A stretch of 38,394 nt of DNA, from the IMG/VR virus record IMGVR_UViG_3300042569_000464, positions 1 through 38,394 of that record. One strand, written 5' to 3'. The translations under genes were made by a program, and so were the position numbers. How positions within the stretch are numbered: the first letter of the stretch is position 1; each line of letters starts with the position of its first letter. Origin of the DNA: a virus. The notes under the pieces are model-generated. The model saw only the letters and a list, made by a program, of their open reading frames with translations. It searched no databases and was not told the DNA's origin. Below, piece by piece: positions 1 to 7,225 of this stretch.

Positions 1-164
1 TAACGGTTAACTTCATTACGCATTGTTTCTTCTCTATACATGCGTTTATTTTTGTTAACCGATTCTGCAACTAGAAACGGACCTTCAATGAAAAGAGTTT
101 TCTTTCCATCTTTTTCTTCCGTTAAGTATTGTACCGATTCGGTAAGTTCTCTAATGAGTTTCAT
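1..164 (-). CDS. 21: Prohead core scaffold protein and protease gp21, N-terminal part
   Basis: This is the first 54 codons of a gene that runs off the left edge. The translation begins MKLIRELTESVQYLTEE and continues through FIEGPFLVAESVNKNKRMY, which I recognise as the N-terminus of the T4 gp21 family (T4 gp21 is 212 residues). The family is a serine-type protease that cleaves scaffold and capsid proteins in the prohead. The catalytic residues lie beyond the window edge and cannot be checked. The start is supported by an AAGGA ribosome site about five bases upstream, and it sits 8 bases after the stop of the 173-residue gene, so the two are probably cotranscribed. Its position after gp20 and gp67 matches T4 order. 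Confidence 0.9.
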   Translation of the reverse strand, partial: MKLIRELTESVQYLTEEKDGKKTLFIEGPFLVAESVNKNKRMYREETMRNEVNR

Positions 165-172
165 TTTAATCC

Positions 173-694
173 TTATGGTCTTATGCCGTAACTACCGTAG
201 TTAAATGCAGCTGGATCGTTAAACTGACCACGTTGATAGTGTTCGTTGTCTTTACGTAATTCTAATATTAATGTATATGAATTGTTTGCGACCATGCCTC
301 TAGTTTGAATACCTATATCACCTTTGGAGTTTGCTGTTCCTTTTGTGTTGTTTGGTATTGTTACCCAGTTACCTTGGCCATCAAACTCACTATTACCATT
401 CAATATGAATATCGGTGCGGTAGTATCGGCGTGCCAAAATAAATTAACATCACCAGTATTAGGACCTGAATACCATAAACGATTCAGAGCTAAACCATAG
501 TAAGATAGTGCGCCTGTATTTGCGGTCGATGAAAGTAAATTTCCTTTTGAACTATCTAATGCACCATACAATGAGTTAGCTGTAATTCTTCTGTTGTTGT
601 CTTCTTGACCAGTACCATCAAACTTGCCTGTTAACTTAATAACGGCATGTTCTGTTGTGTCTTTAATGACTTGATATGAAAATGAATTTGCCAT
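173..694 (-). CDS. Conserved phage structural protein of unknown function (173 aa) between gp67 and gp21
   Basis: The product is 173 residues, beginning MANSFSYQVIKDTTEHAVIK. It looks beta-rich with no obvious membrane segment or signal peptide. I recall similar proteins in marine T4-like phages but know of no assigned function. In T4 this position holds gp68, a small prohead core protein, but the length and composition here do not look like gp68, which is expected to be short and charged. Motifs such as TGKFDGTGQEDN near residues 22-33 and the polar, Asn-rich middle suggest a virion surface or head-associated protein, which is inference. A T4 late promoter-like TATAAATA lies 27 bases upstream of the start, with AGGGA as ribosome site, so it may begin the unit that continues into gp21. 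Confidence 0.75.
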   Translation of the reverse strand: MANSFSYQVIKDTTEHAVIKLTGKFDGTGQEDNNRRITANSLYGALDSSKGNLLSSTANTGALSYYGLALNRLWYSGPNTGDVNLFWHADTTAPIFILNGNSEFDGQGNWVTIPNNTKGTANSKGDIGIQTRGMVANNSYTLILELRKDNEHYQRGQFNDPAAFNYGSYGIRP

Positions 695-721
695 TTGAAA
701 TCCCTGTTATTGTTTGAATAA

Positions 722-729
722 TATTTATA
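722..729 (-). promoter_or_regulatory. T4-type late promoter -10 element (TATAAATA)
   Basis: On the minus strand this reads TATAAATA, an exact match to the T4 late promoter -10 element recognised by the gp55 sigma factor. It lies 27 bases upstream of the start at 694, in the 47-base gap after the gp67-like gene. No -35 element is expected for this class. Confidence 0.65.
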
Positions 730-741
730 CCAGTGTCAAAA

Positions 742-954
742 TTATTCAGTTTCGGTTGTTGCAGGTTCATCTGCATGTGCAACCTCATCTTCAGCAGTTG
801 CATCATCTGGATTCATTAATTGTTTTGCAACTTCTACCTTGTGTGTTTCAATATGAGCTTTAACTCTATCGTGTAGTGCAGAATATAATGCATTACGCAT
901 TTCGATTGCGTTATCTGTTTCTGCGTAGTCTACTATTTCTCTTGCTTTATCCAT
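742..954 (-). CDS. 67: Prohead core protein, gp67-like
   Basis: A 70-residue protein beginning MDKAREIVDYAETDNAIEMR, with a helical N-terminal half and a strongly acidic tail (EDEVAHADEPATTETE). The pattern of an N-terminal [AR]EIVDYA-type helix, an RNALYSAL segment and a charged C-terminus matches the small prohead core proteins of marine T4-like phages annotated as gp67 (T4 gp67 is 80 residues). T4 gp67 is part of the internal scaffold and is cleaved by gp21 during maturation, leaving small internal peptides. The gene follows gp20 by 13 bases and has a strong AGGAGA ribosome site. The location 20-67-(x)-21 agrees with T4. A shared TATAATTA element lies just upstream, overlapping the gp20 stop. 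Confidence 0.75.
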   Translation of the reverse strand: MDKAREIVDYAETDNAIEMRNALYSALHDRVKAHIETHKVEVAKQLMNPDDATAEDEVAHADEPATTETE

Positions 955-964
955 TGTTATCTCC

Positions 965-972
965 TAATTATA
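965..972 (-). promoter_or_regulatory. Possible variant late promoter element (TATAATTA)
   Basis: The minus strand reads TATAATTA, one base off TATAAATA. It sits within a 12-base sequence (965-976) identical to one upstream of gp20 (2724-2735). It overlaps the gp20 stop codon and lies close to the ribosome site of the gp67-like gene. That is too close for a transcript start with a normal leader, so confidence is low. Confidence 0.25.
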
Positions 973-2713
973 AAATGCGTTTCAATCTGGTAAATGTTGT
1001 TTCAACTTCTTCTAAGCTGAGGTCACCTTTAACCGATTTCGAACCACTGGAACTTTTTGGTTTACTACTTGATGATGAACTACCACCACCAGAACTGGAA
1101 CCACCAGCTGGTGCAGGATCAGGCATCAATTGTGCCTGTTGTACCATTTGGTCGGTTTGGACTTGTCCTAACATCTGTTGTTGTGCAACATCATTTGTTA
1201 CAGCAACAGGCAATCCAAGACCCATTTCTTTTTCTGTTTCAATTTCTTTATCCATATCTGTAATCTCATCATCTGTTAGACGCAACACATTTTGTTGAAT
1301 CCATTTTTGTGAGAAATAACGACCAGTGTATGGATCAACCGATTGTAACAACGTTAATCTTTGTGACATTAATTCCGCTTCTTTTAATTCGGAGAAATTA
1401 TTATCTTTAATGAAGTCATAATGAATATCTTCTTTAAACAATTCCCATTCTTCATCTGTACAAATGCCTTTCAGTACACACTGTACACGTAAGGCTTGAT
1501 TGAATACTTCGGAAAATTTACTTCTTAATCTGTCTACAAATTTAGAGAATTTTAATTCATCTCTAGTAATCTCTGATGAACGACCAAGTGAGAATCCTTG
1601 GTTAGGTTCTAACCTAGAGATTGGAACACACAACGCACCATAGAGTTTCTTCTGGAAGTATTTAACGTCTTCCAACTCGCCTAGGTTCTGTCCACCTGGT
1701 AGTGTAGTAATCTCTGTACCTTTGCCACCTTCTCGGCGTGGTAACCAGAAATCTTCCATCATGGACATAAACTTGCGGTCATCACGTACTTCACCTGTAT
1801 TGGCATCATAGACAAGTTTATTTTTATACTTGACCATAATATCACGCATGTATTGTTCGGCCTTTAATTTTGGTAAATTGCCAACGTCAATGTAAAAGAT
1901 ACGGCGTTCTGGTGCTCTTGAGATACGGTAGATAACTGTTGCATCCTCTATCATACGTAATTGATTAAGAGGTTTAATTGCTTTATGTAGATAACTCAGA
2001 ACAACCGCACGGCGGGAGTCCATAAGACCCGATACCACCGAAATAATAGAGTCTGTTGTAATGCGAACACCAACAGGACCAAAATTGGATGCACTACCAC
2101 TAACAACTTTGTCGTTGTATATGTAGTACTCATTCACTGGTTGCATAACATCTGCACCAGTTCTTTCATCTTTTTGTTTCTTCATCTCACGAACCTTACG
2201 TAATCTACGTGGGTCGATGTAACGAAGTTCTTTGATACCTTCTTGTGGTTTCTCACGGTCAATAATGATGTGATAGTACATTCTACCATCAACATAGTAA
2301 CGGCGGAAGATATCTTGTGCCATGTTCTGATAACTCAACATACGCAAAACGGTATTGAATTCTTCTTTAATGGCCTTTTTAATTTTGTCGGCAACTTTTA
2401 AATCATCTAAAATAATTTGTGTTATTTTGCCATCATCATCTTGAACAATAGCCTCATTAACTATATCATCTATCGCAGATTCAATTTCAGGTTGCATAGC
2501 CATTTCACGGTAACGAGAGATTAGTTCTACTTCATTCTTTGCGGTACCGTCAAGGTCAACATAAGTGCCGTAGTAAGCGGCAGATGTAATAGTTAATGCC
2601 CCATCGTCTTGCGTTGGTGGTGCAAATGATTGTTGTGCGGTAGAATCTTCCTCATCCTTTTGGCGAGAAATTGTAAAACCGAACAGTGAAAATTTATTTG
2701 TGTTGTTTGCCAT
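968..2713 (-). CDS. 20: Portal vertex protein gp20
   Basis: A 581-residue protein (T4 gp20 is 524) with family hallmarks: an N-terminal sequence FSLFGFTISRQKDEEDS, a MQPEIESAIDDIVNEAI segment near residues 72-89, YYHIIIDREKPQEGIKELRYIDPRRLRKVRE in the wing region, and EPNQGFSLGRSSEITRDE near residue 370. It forms the dodecameric ring at the head vertex through which DNA enters and to which the terminase and neck bind. An unusual feature is a serine- and glycine-rich low-complexity stretch at about residues 537-558, just before the conserved C-terminal helix ending TFTRLKRIL. It probably accounts for part of the extra length. No clear Shine-Dalgarno sequence precedes the start. The gene follows a strong terminator after gp19. 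Confidence 0.97.
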   Translation of the reverse strand: MANNTNKFSLFGFTISRQKDEEDSTAQQSFAPPTQDDGALTITSAAYYGTYVDLDGTAKNEVELISRYREMAMQPEIESAIDDIVNEAIVQDDDGKITQIILDDLKVADKIKKAIKEEFNTVLRMLSYQNMAQDIFRRYYVDGRMYYHIIIDREKPQEGIKELRYIDPRRLRKVREMKKQKDERTGADVMQPVNEYYIYNDKVVSGSASNFGPVGVRITTDSIISVVSGLMDSRRAVVLSYLHKAIKPLNQLRMIEDATVIYRISRAPERRIFYIDVGNLPKLKAEQYMRDIMVKYKNKLVYDANTGEVRDDRKFMSMMEDFWLPRREGGKGTEITTLPGGQNLGELEDVKYFQKKLYGALCVPISRLEPNQGFSLGRSSEITRDELKFSKFVDRLRSKFSEVFNQALRVQCVLKGICTDEEWELFKEDIHYDFIKDNNFSELKEAELMSQRLTLLQSVDPYTGRYFSQKWIQQNVLRLTDDEITDMDKEIETEKEMGLGLPVAVTNDVAQQQMLGQVQTDQMVQQAQLMPDPAPAGGSSSGGGSSSSSSKPKSSSGSKSVKGDLSLEEVETTFTRLKRIL

Positions 2714-2723
2714 AGTTTGTGTG

Positions 2724-2731
2724 TAATTATA
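2724..2731 (-). promoter_or_regulatory. Possible variant late promoter element upstream of gp20 (TATAATTA)
   Basis: The minus strand reads TATAATTA between the terminator (2737-2768) and the gp20 start at 2713. It is one base off the T4 late consensus. A promoter is needed here if the upstream terminator is efficient. The flanking 12 bases recur exactly upstream of the gp67-like gene. This is inferred and unproven. Confidence 0.35.
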
Positions 2732-2736
2732 AAATC

Positions 2737-2768
2737 AAAAAAACATGGGAGACCCTATTGGGCCTCCC
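2737..2768 (-). terminator. Rho-independent terminator after gp19
   Basis: Read on the minus strand, GGGAGGCCC-AATA-GGGTCTCCC forms a nine-pair stem (one G-T wobble) with a four-base loop. After three intervening bases it is followed by seven T residues. It starts 8 bases after the gp19 stop and ends before gp20, so it should separate tail-protein transcripts from the portal/head unit. It is the only strong intrinsic terminator seen in the window. Confidence 0.88.
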
Positions 2769-2776
2769 GTTATATA

Positions 2777-3319
2777 TCAAGATGTTGTGTCTGTTTCCCA
2801 GAATTGGTAAGCAAACGTACATGTAAATTCTTCAATTGCGTCATTTGAACCCCAATCAAGGTCGATTGGTGCCAAATCTAATGGAAATAAACCAACGAAA
2901 TTATATTTCTTCAATTCGTTGCCTGTTTTACCATATTGAATAACGTTTGCATCAACAGAATAACCATTAGAATTTCTTGCTGCACCGCTTCTTACGTTAC
3001 CTGAGTGACTATTGATAGAGTTCATCCAGTTTTCTAAAGAATTTCTGATTGCAAAATCTTCATCGTTAATGATTGTCAATGTCCAGTCAGCAAAAGTTCT
3101 GTTACCTGGAAATTTCATCTCACGTCCAAAGTAAAATACTGGAACTGTACCAATTGAAGAACCTGGTAGTTGTGCTGTTTTGGCCATAAAGGTTAGTTTC
3201 TGACCAGCAGCTGTTGAGTTTGTTACGTTTGATGGAAATATTAAAGAGACAGAGAATAAATTAGGACGTGCTCCGTCTCCAATCATATTAGCTCTGAATT
3301 CTGATACATTAAATGCCAT
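2777..3319 (-). CDS. 19: Tail tube protein gp19
   Basis: A 180-residue protein (T4 gp19 is 163) beginning MAFNVSEFRANMIGDGARPN, with the segments LFSVSLIFPSNV, FYFGREMKFPGNRTFADWTL and GLFPLDLAPIDLDWGSNDAI, all typical of T4-like tail tube proteins. It polymerises in hexameric rings to form the inner tube of the contractile tail. A strong AGGAG ribosome site precedes the start. A late-promoter-like AATAAATA lies 19 bases upstream and overlaps the gp18 stop codon, and a strong terminator follows, so gp19 may be made both as a single-gene transcript and by readthrough from gp18. Confidence 0.96.
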   Translation of the reverse strand: MAFNVSEFRANMIGDGARPNLFSVSLIFPSNVTNSTAAGQKLTFMAKTAQLPGSSIGTVPVFYFGREMKFPGNRTFADWTLTIINDEDFAIRNSLENWMNSINSHSGNVRSGAARNSNGYSVDANVIQYGKTGNELKKYNFVGLFPLDLAPIDLDWGSNDAIEEFTCTFAYQFWETDTTS

Positions 3320-3338
3320 TGTTTTCTCCTATATCGTT

Positions 3339-3346
3339 TATTTATT
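3339..3346 (-). promoter_or_regulatory. Late promoter-like element upstream of gp19 (AATAAATA)
   Basis: The minus strand reads AATAAATA, one base off TATAAATA, 19 bases upstream of the gp19 start and just overlapping the gp18 stop. The spacing matches the other candidate late promoters in the window. Confidence 0.5.
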
Positions 3347-5036
3347 AAGCTGCGCCAACGATTGTTACGAAGTCAACACCAGTACCAACAGCAATAAAGT
3401 TCAACTGAATGTAGTTTACTGAACGTGCAGGTTTAAGGTAGATATCTCCAACGAATTGGTTGCTATCAATAACTTGTTGTGTGTTGTTTGTTGAATCGCA
3501 AACAACTCTAAAGTCTGTCAAACCACGGCGTCCTTGAATGTCACGCAAGAATGGTGATACTAGAGCAATAAATTGTGCTCTTGTAAATTCATCATTCAAT
3601 TCAAACATTGAGAACTTGGCAGCTTGTGCAATTGCCTTTTCAAGTGTAATAAACAAACGGCGAACGTTAATACGGTCAAATGCTGATGGTTTATTTAACA
3701 ATGTTTTGTCACCAAACAATACTGTGCCTTGACCTGGGAATGATACAACTGGATTAACACCTGCTGCATACAATGTATCACGGAATGACTTGTTTGGATT
3801 CCATGCTAACTTAATACAGTTCTTAATTGCGCCACGGTTGAAACCAGCTGGTGAGAACCATGGGTCACGAATGTTATCTGTGTACACACACAATCCAGCA
3901 ATATCACCGTTCAGTGGTACCCAACGATATGTGTTGTTGTATTTGTCGAATTGGTATTTCCATCCAGAATCAGCAACAACATAAGAAGAACTTCTTGATA
4001 GTGTTGTTAACCAATCTTGAATATTAGTTGTTTCGCTGCCTGCTTTATTAACTACGTCTGCATATCTCGGAGAAATAAAAGCCACACAGTCTGCACGACC
4101 AACAGCAATGTTGTCGATAACATATTGTTGAACTGTAATTGAATGTCCGCCTGTTAGTACCAAGGAAACGTCAATAGATTCTTTGTTAGCAAACAAATCG
4201 TAAGATATTTGTAAGTTTCCATCAGTTGGCGCAACAGAAGAACCTGTAATTAAACTAATTAATTGATTGGTTGCTGGATTTGCAAAAGTTCTGCCTGCAG
4301 CAGTTTGTCCCCATGTAGCATTTGTTGTTGCATAATCAACAGGATCCATTGCATAAACATATTTTGAGTTATTGAAAATAACTTGTTTATAGTAGTTTGT
4401 AACACCGTTGATAACTGCATCAGAAGCAGCCGAAACAAAACCGTATGTTTCTAAGATTGCACCGGCAGAACCTGTAAACAATCCATCTTGGTCAATAACA
4501 ACGATGTGCATCTCATCTTTTACACCATTAACAGAATCAGCAAAATCTGATGTGCCTGGTGCAGATGTGAAATAATTTTTGTATGCCCATGTGCTATATG
4601 TTTGTGTGTTTGCACAAACAGCAATATTGATAGAGTTTCCTAAAACACCTGCATATCTGGCCGCAAATGGACCGTAACTATTACCGTTATTGGTATTTAA
4701 ATAAGTAGATTCAAAAACATCTTCGTTTTTAATTTGTACATTTAATGTACTACCATCGGTTGCATTGTTTGCTAATGCACCAACTGCACGTACAACACTT
4801 AAGTTATTACCATAAGACAGAAAGTTTGCAGCAGTAAAGAATGATACTGCTGAATCTGAATTAGGTTTACCATATGTGCTTGCGAGTGTTATTTCACTAT
4901 CTATCTGTTTTACCTTGTCTGCTGGACCCCATTGAAAGGTTCCAGCAAATGCACCAGCGGTCTGTTGAACTGCGGGTACAACTGTTGTTGCGTCCACTTC
5001 AGCTACAGTTACGCCTGGAGAGATTTGAAATGCCAT
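3345..5036 (-). CDS. 18: Tail sheath protein gp18
   Basis: A 563-residue protein (T4 gp18 is 659) starting MAFQISPGVTVAEVDATTVVP, the usual sheath N-terminus. It ends with the conserved C-terminal domain from about residue 509, with FRVVCDSTNNT, DIYLKPARSVNYIQLNF and a hydrophobic tail. This domain forms the inter-subunit mesh that joins sheath rings. The shorter length fits a reduced outer protruding domain, the most variable part of the family. The product forms the contractile outer tail that drives the tube through the host envelope. A strong AAGGAGAA ribosome site is present, and a candidate late promoter CATAAATA lies 48 bases upstream in the 67-base gap after gp17. Confidence 0.97.
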   Translation of the reverse strand: MAFQISPGVTVAEVDATTVVPAVQQTAGAFAGTFQWGPADKVKQIDSEITLASTYGKPNSDSAVSFFTAANFLSYGNNLSVVRAVGALANNATDGSTLNVQIKNEDVFESTYLNTNNGNSYGPFAARYAGVLGNSINIAVCANTQTYSTWAYKNYFTSAPGTSDFADSVNGVKDEMHIVVIDQDGLFTGSAGAILETYGFVSAASDAVINGVTNYYKQVIFNNSKYVYAMDPVDYATTNATWGQTAAGRTFANPATNQLISLITGSSVAPTDGNLQISYDLFANKESIDVSLVLTGGHSITVQQYVIDNIAVGRADCVAFISPRYADVVNKAGSETTNIQDWLTTLSRSSSYVVADSGWKYQFDKYNNTYRWVPLNGDIAGLCVYTDNIRDPWFSPAGFNRGAIKNCIKLAWNPNKSFRDTLYAAGVNPVVSFPGQGTVLFGDKTLLNKPSAFDRINVRRLFITLEKAIAQAAKFSMFELNDEFTRAQFIALVSPFLRDIQGRRGLTDFRVVCDSTNNTQQVIDSNQFVGDIYLKPARSVNYIQLNFIAVGTGVDFVTIVGAA

Positions 5037-5084
5037 TTTATTCTCCTTGAATTATTATGTTCTTTTGGCAAAATACCATAAGAG

Positions 5085-5092
5085 TATTTATG
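5085..5092 (-). promoter_or_regulatory. Late promoter-like element upstream of gp18 (CATAAATA)
   Basis: The minus strand reads CATAAATA, one base off TATAAATA, in the gap between gp17 and gp18 and 48 bases upstream of the sheath start. An extra promoter here would suit the high copy number needed for sheath protein. Confidence 0.5.
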
Positions 5093-5103
5093 AAAGGCTG
5101 GTT

Positions 5104-6801
5104 TTATAACCTTTCCAATCTGTTTCTCATAAACTTTGCATACGTTTCTCCACCGTCTGCAACTTCCCACATGTCACCACCCATAATCTCAAAATCATGT
5201 TCCAAACCATCTTCGATGATTGGAGCTGGCAAAACATCATCATCCATTTGATTCATATTTTCTAACTGAATCTGTTTACGTATGTCGTGGTTAACAATCT
5301 CTTTAAAATATTGTTGGGTTGTTACCCAAGAAAACATGACCAGAGACATGACCATATCGTCATTTGCACCATCTTCTGCACTAAAGGAATTCTTTTGCTG
5401 AATAAAAGTGGTCAACTCGGAGTATGTATCAAAATCTTGAATCAACAATTTGTCACCTTCAATCAAAGTCTTAAGGTTTGAACAACCAATTGCCTTGACC
5501 TGAGGAGACATTTTCAATCCCATTTGAACGCCACGGGCAAACCCAGCCGACAATTGTTGCGGTTTCTTATTGCCTGTAAATATTTTCCAAAGGTTTTCAT
5601 ATTCAAAATCTGAATGTAATGAGTCTGCTACCTGGGGATTGTTATTAATTTCCACCAAAACATATGCATCGTTGTAATATCTCGCTGCATTATAGATGAC
5701 TGTTGGAAACAATATAGGTGTAATTGATGAACTCTTATAGGTTGCCACTTGTTTGTATGGTGTCTGTGAGATATCAATTACAGAGAAGGCTGAACTATCA
5801 AGATTTCTACCTTCTGAAACATCGACCGTGATTGCATACAGGTGGTCGGATTTAGATTCATTCACACCTTCTTTAACCGGATGTTCATATATTTTTAACA
5901 GGTCGTGGTTCGCAATTGGGTCGGTATATACCAACTGTTGCAGTTTGTAACCAGAAACCAAAGTGTTTGAAGAACCTAAAAACTCAGTTTCAAATTCTTG
6001 TGAGAATTGTCGTTGAGAAGTATTGCGAATTGTTTCTTCTTTCCACTTCTCATCTCGACCAGGTACTTGTGACCAATGTATTTCAAAATTAATATAATTA
6101 TTTTTCTTATTAATTGAGTCCATCCATAACTTGTAGAATAGATTCATACCATTAGGTGTAGATACAATAATAATCTTTGTCTTTTTACCTGATGAAATTA
6201 CAGGGTAAACAGAGTTGAAGAATTCTTCCGCAATATTGTTTGGTACGAAAGCAAATTCATCCAAGAATACGATGTTAAAAGAACCTCCACGAATTGCAGA
6301 TGATGAAGTGGATGCAGCAACAATCTTGGAACCATTTTCAAGTTCTACGTTACCTTTGTTCCATGTAACGATACCTTGTTGTAACCACATTGGCAAATTT
6401 TCATATGCAAGTTGGTATTTGGCCAAAATATCACGAGCCAAAGCACCTTTGTTTGCAAGAACTGCACAGTTTTGTTGGTCTGTAAATATGGTTGCCCATA
6501 ACATATACGCTACGGTGGTTGTAGTTTTACCAACCTGTCGAGGACATTTAGTGATAACGAACCGGTTGTCCTTGAAAAGTTTTAACATTTTTTCTTGGAA
6601 CGGCCACATCTTAAAGTTGATTAGGCCGTCATCAACGTTAACAATCTTAATATAATTTTTTGCAAAATAAACAGGGTCTTTGGCACATTTTATATATTCA
6701 TCAACCTGTTCCTGTGTATATTCTACCTTAACACCGGCCTTTTTAAGTAATGGATTATCTCGGTACGCTTCACCAAATTTTAAATCTACATTATCAATCA
6801 T
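5104..6801 (-). CDS. 17: Terminase large subunit gp17 (packaging ATPase and nuclease)
   Basis: A 565-residue protein (T4 gp17 is 610). The N-terminal ATPase domain shows Walker A CPRQVGKTT at residues 86-94, Walker B IVFLDE at 177-182 and the coupling motif STPNG at 214-218. The C-terminal RNase H-fold nuclease shows DVSEGRNLDSSAF with Asp327, VLVEINNN with Glu384, and GANDDMVMSL with Asp481/482, in the order expected for the metal-binding acidic residues. The enzyme docks on the portal, pumps DNA into the prohead and cuts concatemers. Its start overlaps the gp16 stop by four bases (ATGA), indicating translational coupling of the two terminase subunits. All key residues appear intact. Confidence 0.98.
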   Translation of the reverse strand: MIDNVDLKFGEAYRDNPLLKKAGVKVEYTQEQVDEYIKCAKDPVYFAKNYIKIVNVDDGLINFKMWPFQEKMLKLFKDNRFVITKCPRQVGKTTTTVAYMLWATIFTDQQNCAVLANKGALARDILAKYQLAYENLPMWLQQGIVTWNKGNVELENGSKIVAASTSSSAIRGGSFNIVFLDEFAFVPNNIAEEFFNSVYPVISSGKKTKIIIVSTPNGMNLFYKLWMDSINKKNNYINFEIHWSQVPGRDEKWKEETIRNTSQRQFSQEFETEFLGSSNTLVSGYKLQQLVYTDPIANHDLLKIYEHPVKEGVNESKSDHLYAITVDVSEGRNLDSSAFSVIDISQTPYKQVATYKSSSITPILFPTVIYNAARYYNDAYVLVEINNNPQVADSLHSDFEYENLWKIFTGNKKPQQLSAGFARGVQMGLKMSPQVKAIGCSNLKTLIEGDKLLIQDFDTYSELTTFIQQKNSFSAEDGANDDMVMSLVMFSWVTTQQYFKEIVNHDIRKQIQLENMNQMDDDVLPAPIIEDGLEHDFEIMGGDMWEVADGGETYAKFMRNRLERL

Positions 6802-7211
6802 TCTTTACTTTTTAAAAGTTTATTTAATTCAGCGGTTGAACCAACGAAAATTGCTTTATCAATTTTGGTATCACCTTCTTTTTGTTTACCATCCATTGTA
6901 CGCATTTGTTTTTGTACCGCAAGTAGTTCTTTGTTCGCATCAACCACATTCTTTAGTAGTGTTGCATAGACTTCAAATGCCCGTGGATGTTGTCCAGCAG
7001 ATGCAATGTGTCTTAGTTCTTCCATTGCATCTTTGCCGTTATCAATCAACTCTTGTAGATTGTCCTTCGTTTGTTCGTAGGCATCTTGTAAGTCTGTTTT
7101 TAAATCTGGACCTTCTTCAGTCTTAGTAACTACCGGTAACAGAGGTTTTATTTCCTGTTCTACCGGTGTTACATCAAATAATTTTTCCATGTTTTTGTCA
7201 AATGTATTCAT
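6798..7211 (-). CDS. 16: Terminase small subunit gp16
   Basis: A 137-residue mostly helical protein (T4 gp16 is 164), beginning MNTFDKNMEKLFDVTP. The central helices TDLQDAYEQTKDNLQELID and GQHPRAFEVYATLLKNVVDANKELL match the T4-like small terminase core, which oligomerises into rings, recognises DNA and stimulates the gp17 ATPase. The phrase HPRAFEVY is a good family marker. It overlaps gp17 by four bases. Upstream, the usual neighbour gp15 has been displaced by a 1.7-kb beta-propeller-like gene whose stop lies 14 bases away. No separate promoter was seen, so it probably depends on transcription from gp13. Confidence 0.94.
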   Translation of the reverse strand: MNTFDKNMEKLFDVTPVEQEIKPLLPVVTKTEEGPDLKTDLQDAYEQTKDNLQELIDNGKDAMEELRHIASAGQHPRAFEVYATLLKNVVDANKELLAVQKQMRTMDGKQKEGDTKIDKAIFVGSTAELNKLLKSKE

Positions 7212-7225
7212 ATTTTTAACTTAGT

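Noticed and set aside
876-1298. Plus-strand frame of 140 codons opposite gp20 and gp67
   Set aside because: It overlaps two clear genes on the minus strand and has low-complexity composition from their antisense. No independent support.
5753-7126. Plus-strand frames opposite gp16 and gp17
   Set aside because: They lie opposite terminase genes with intact motifs. No ribosome sites or operon logic support them.
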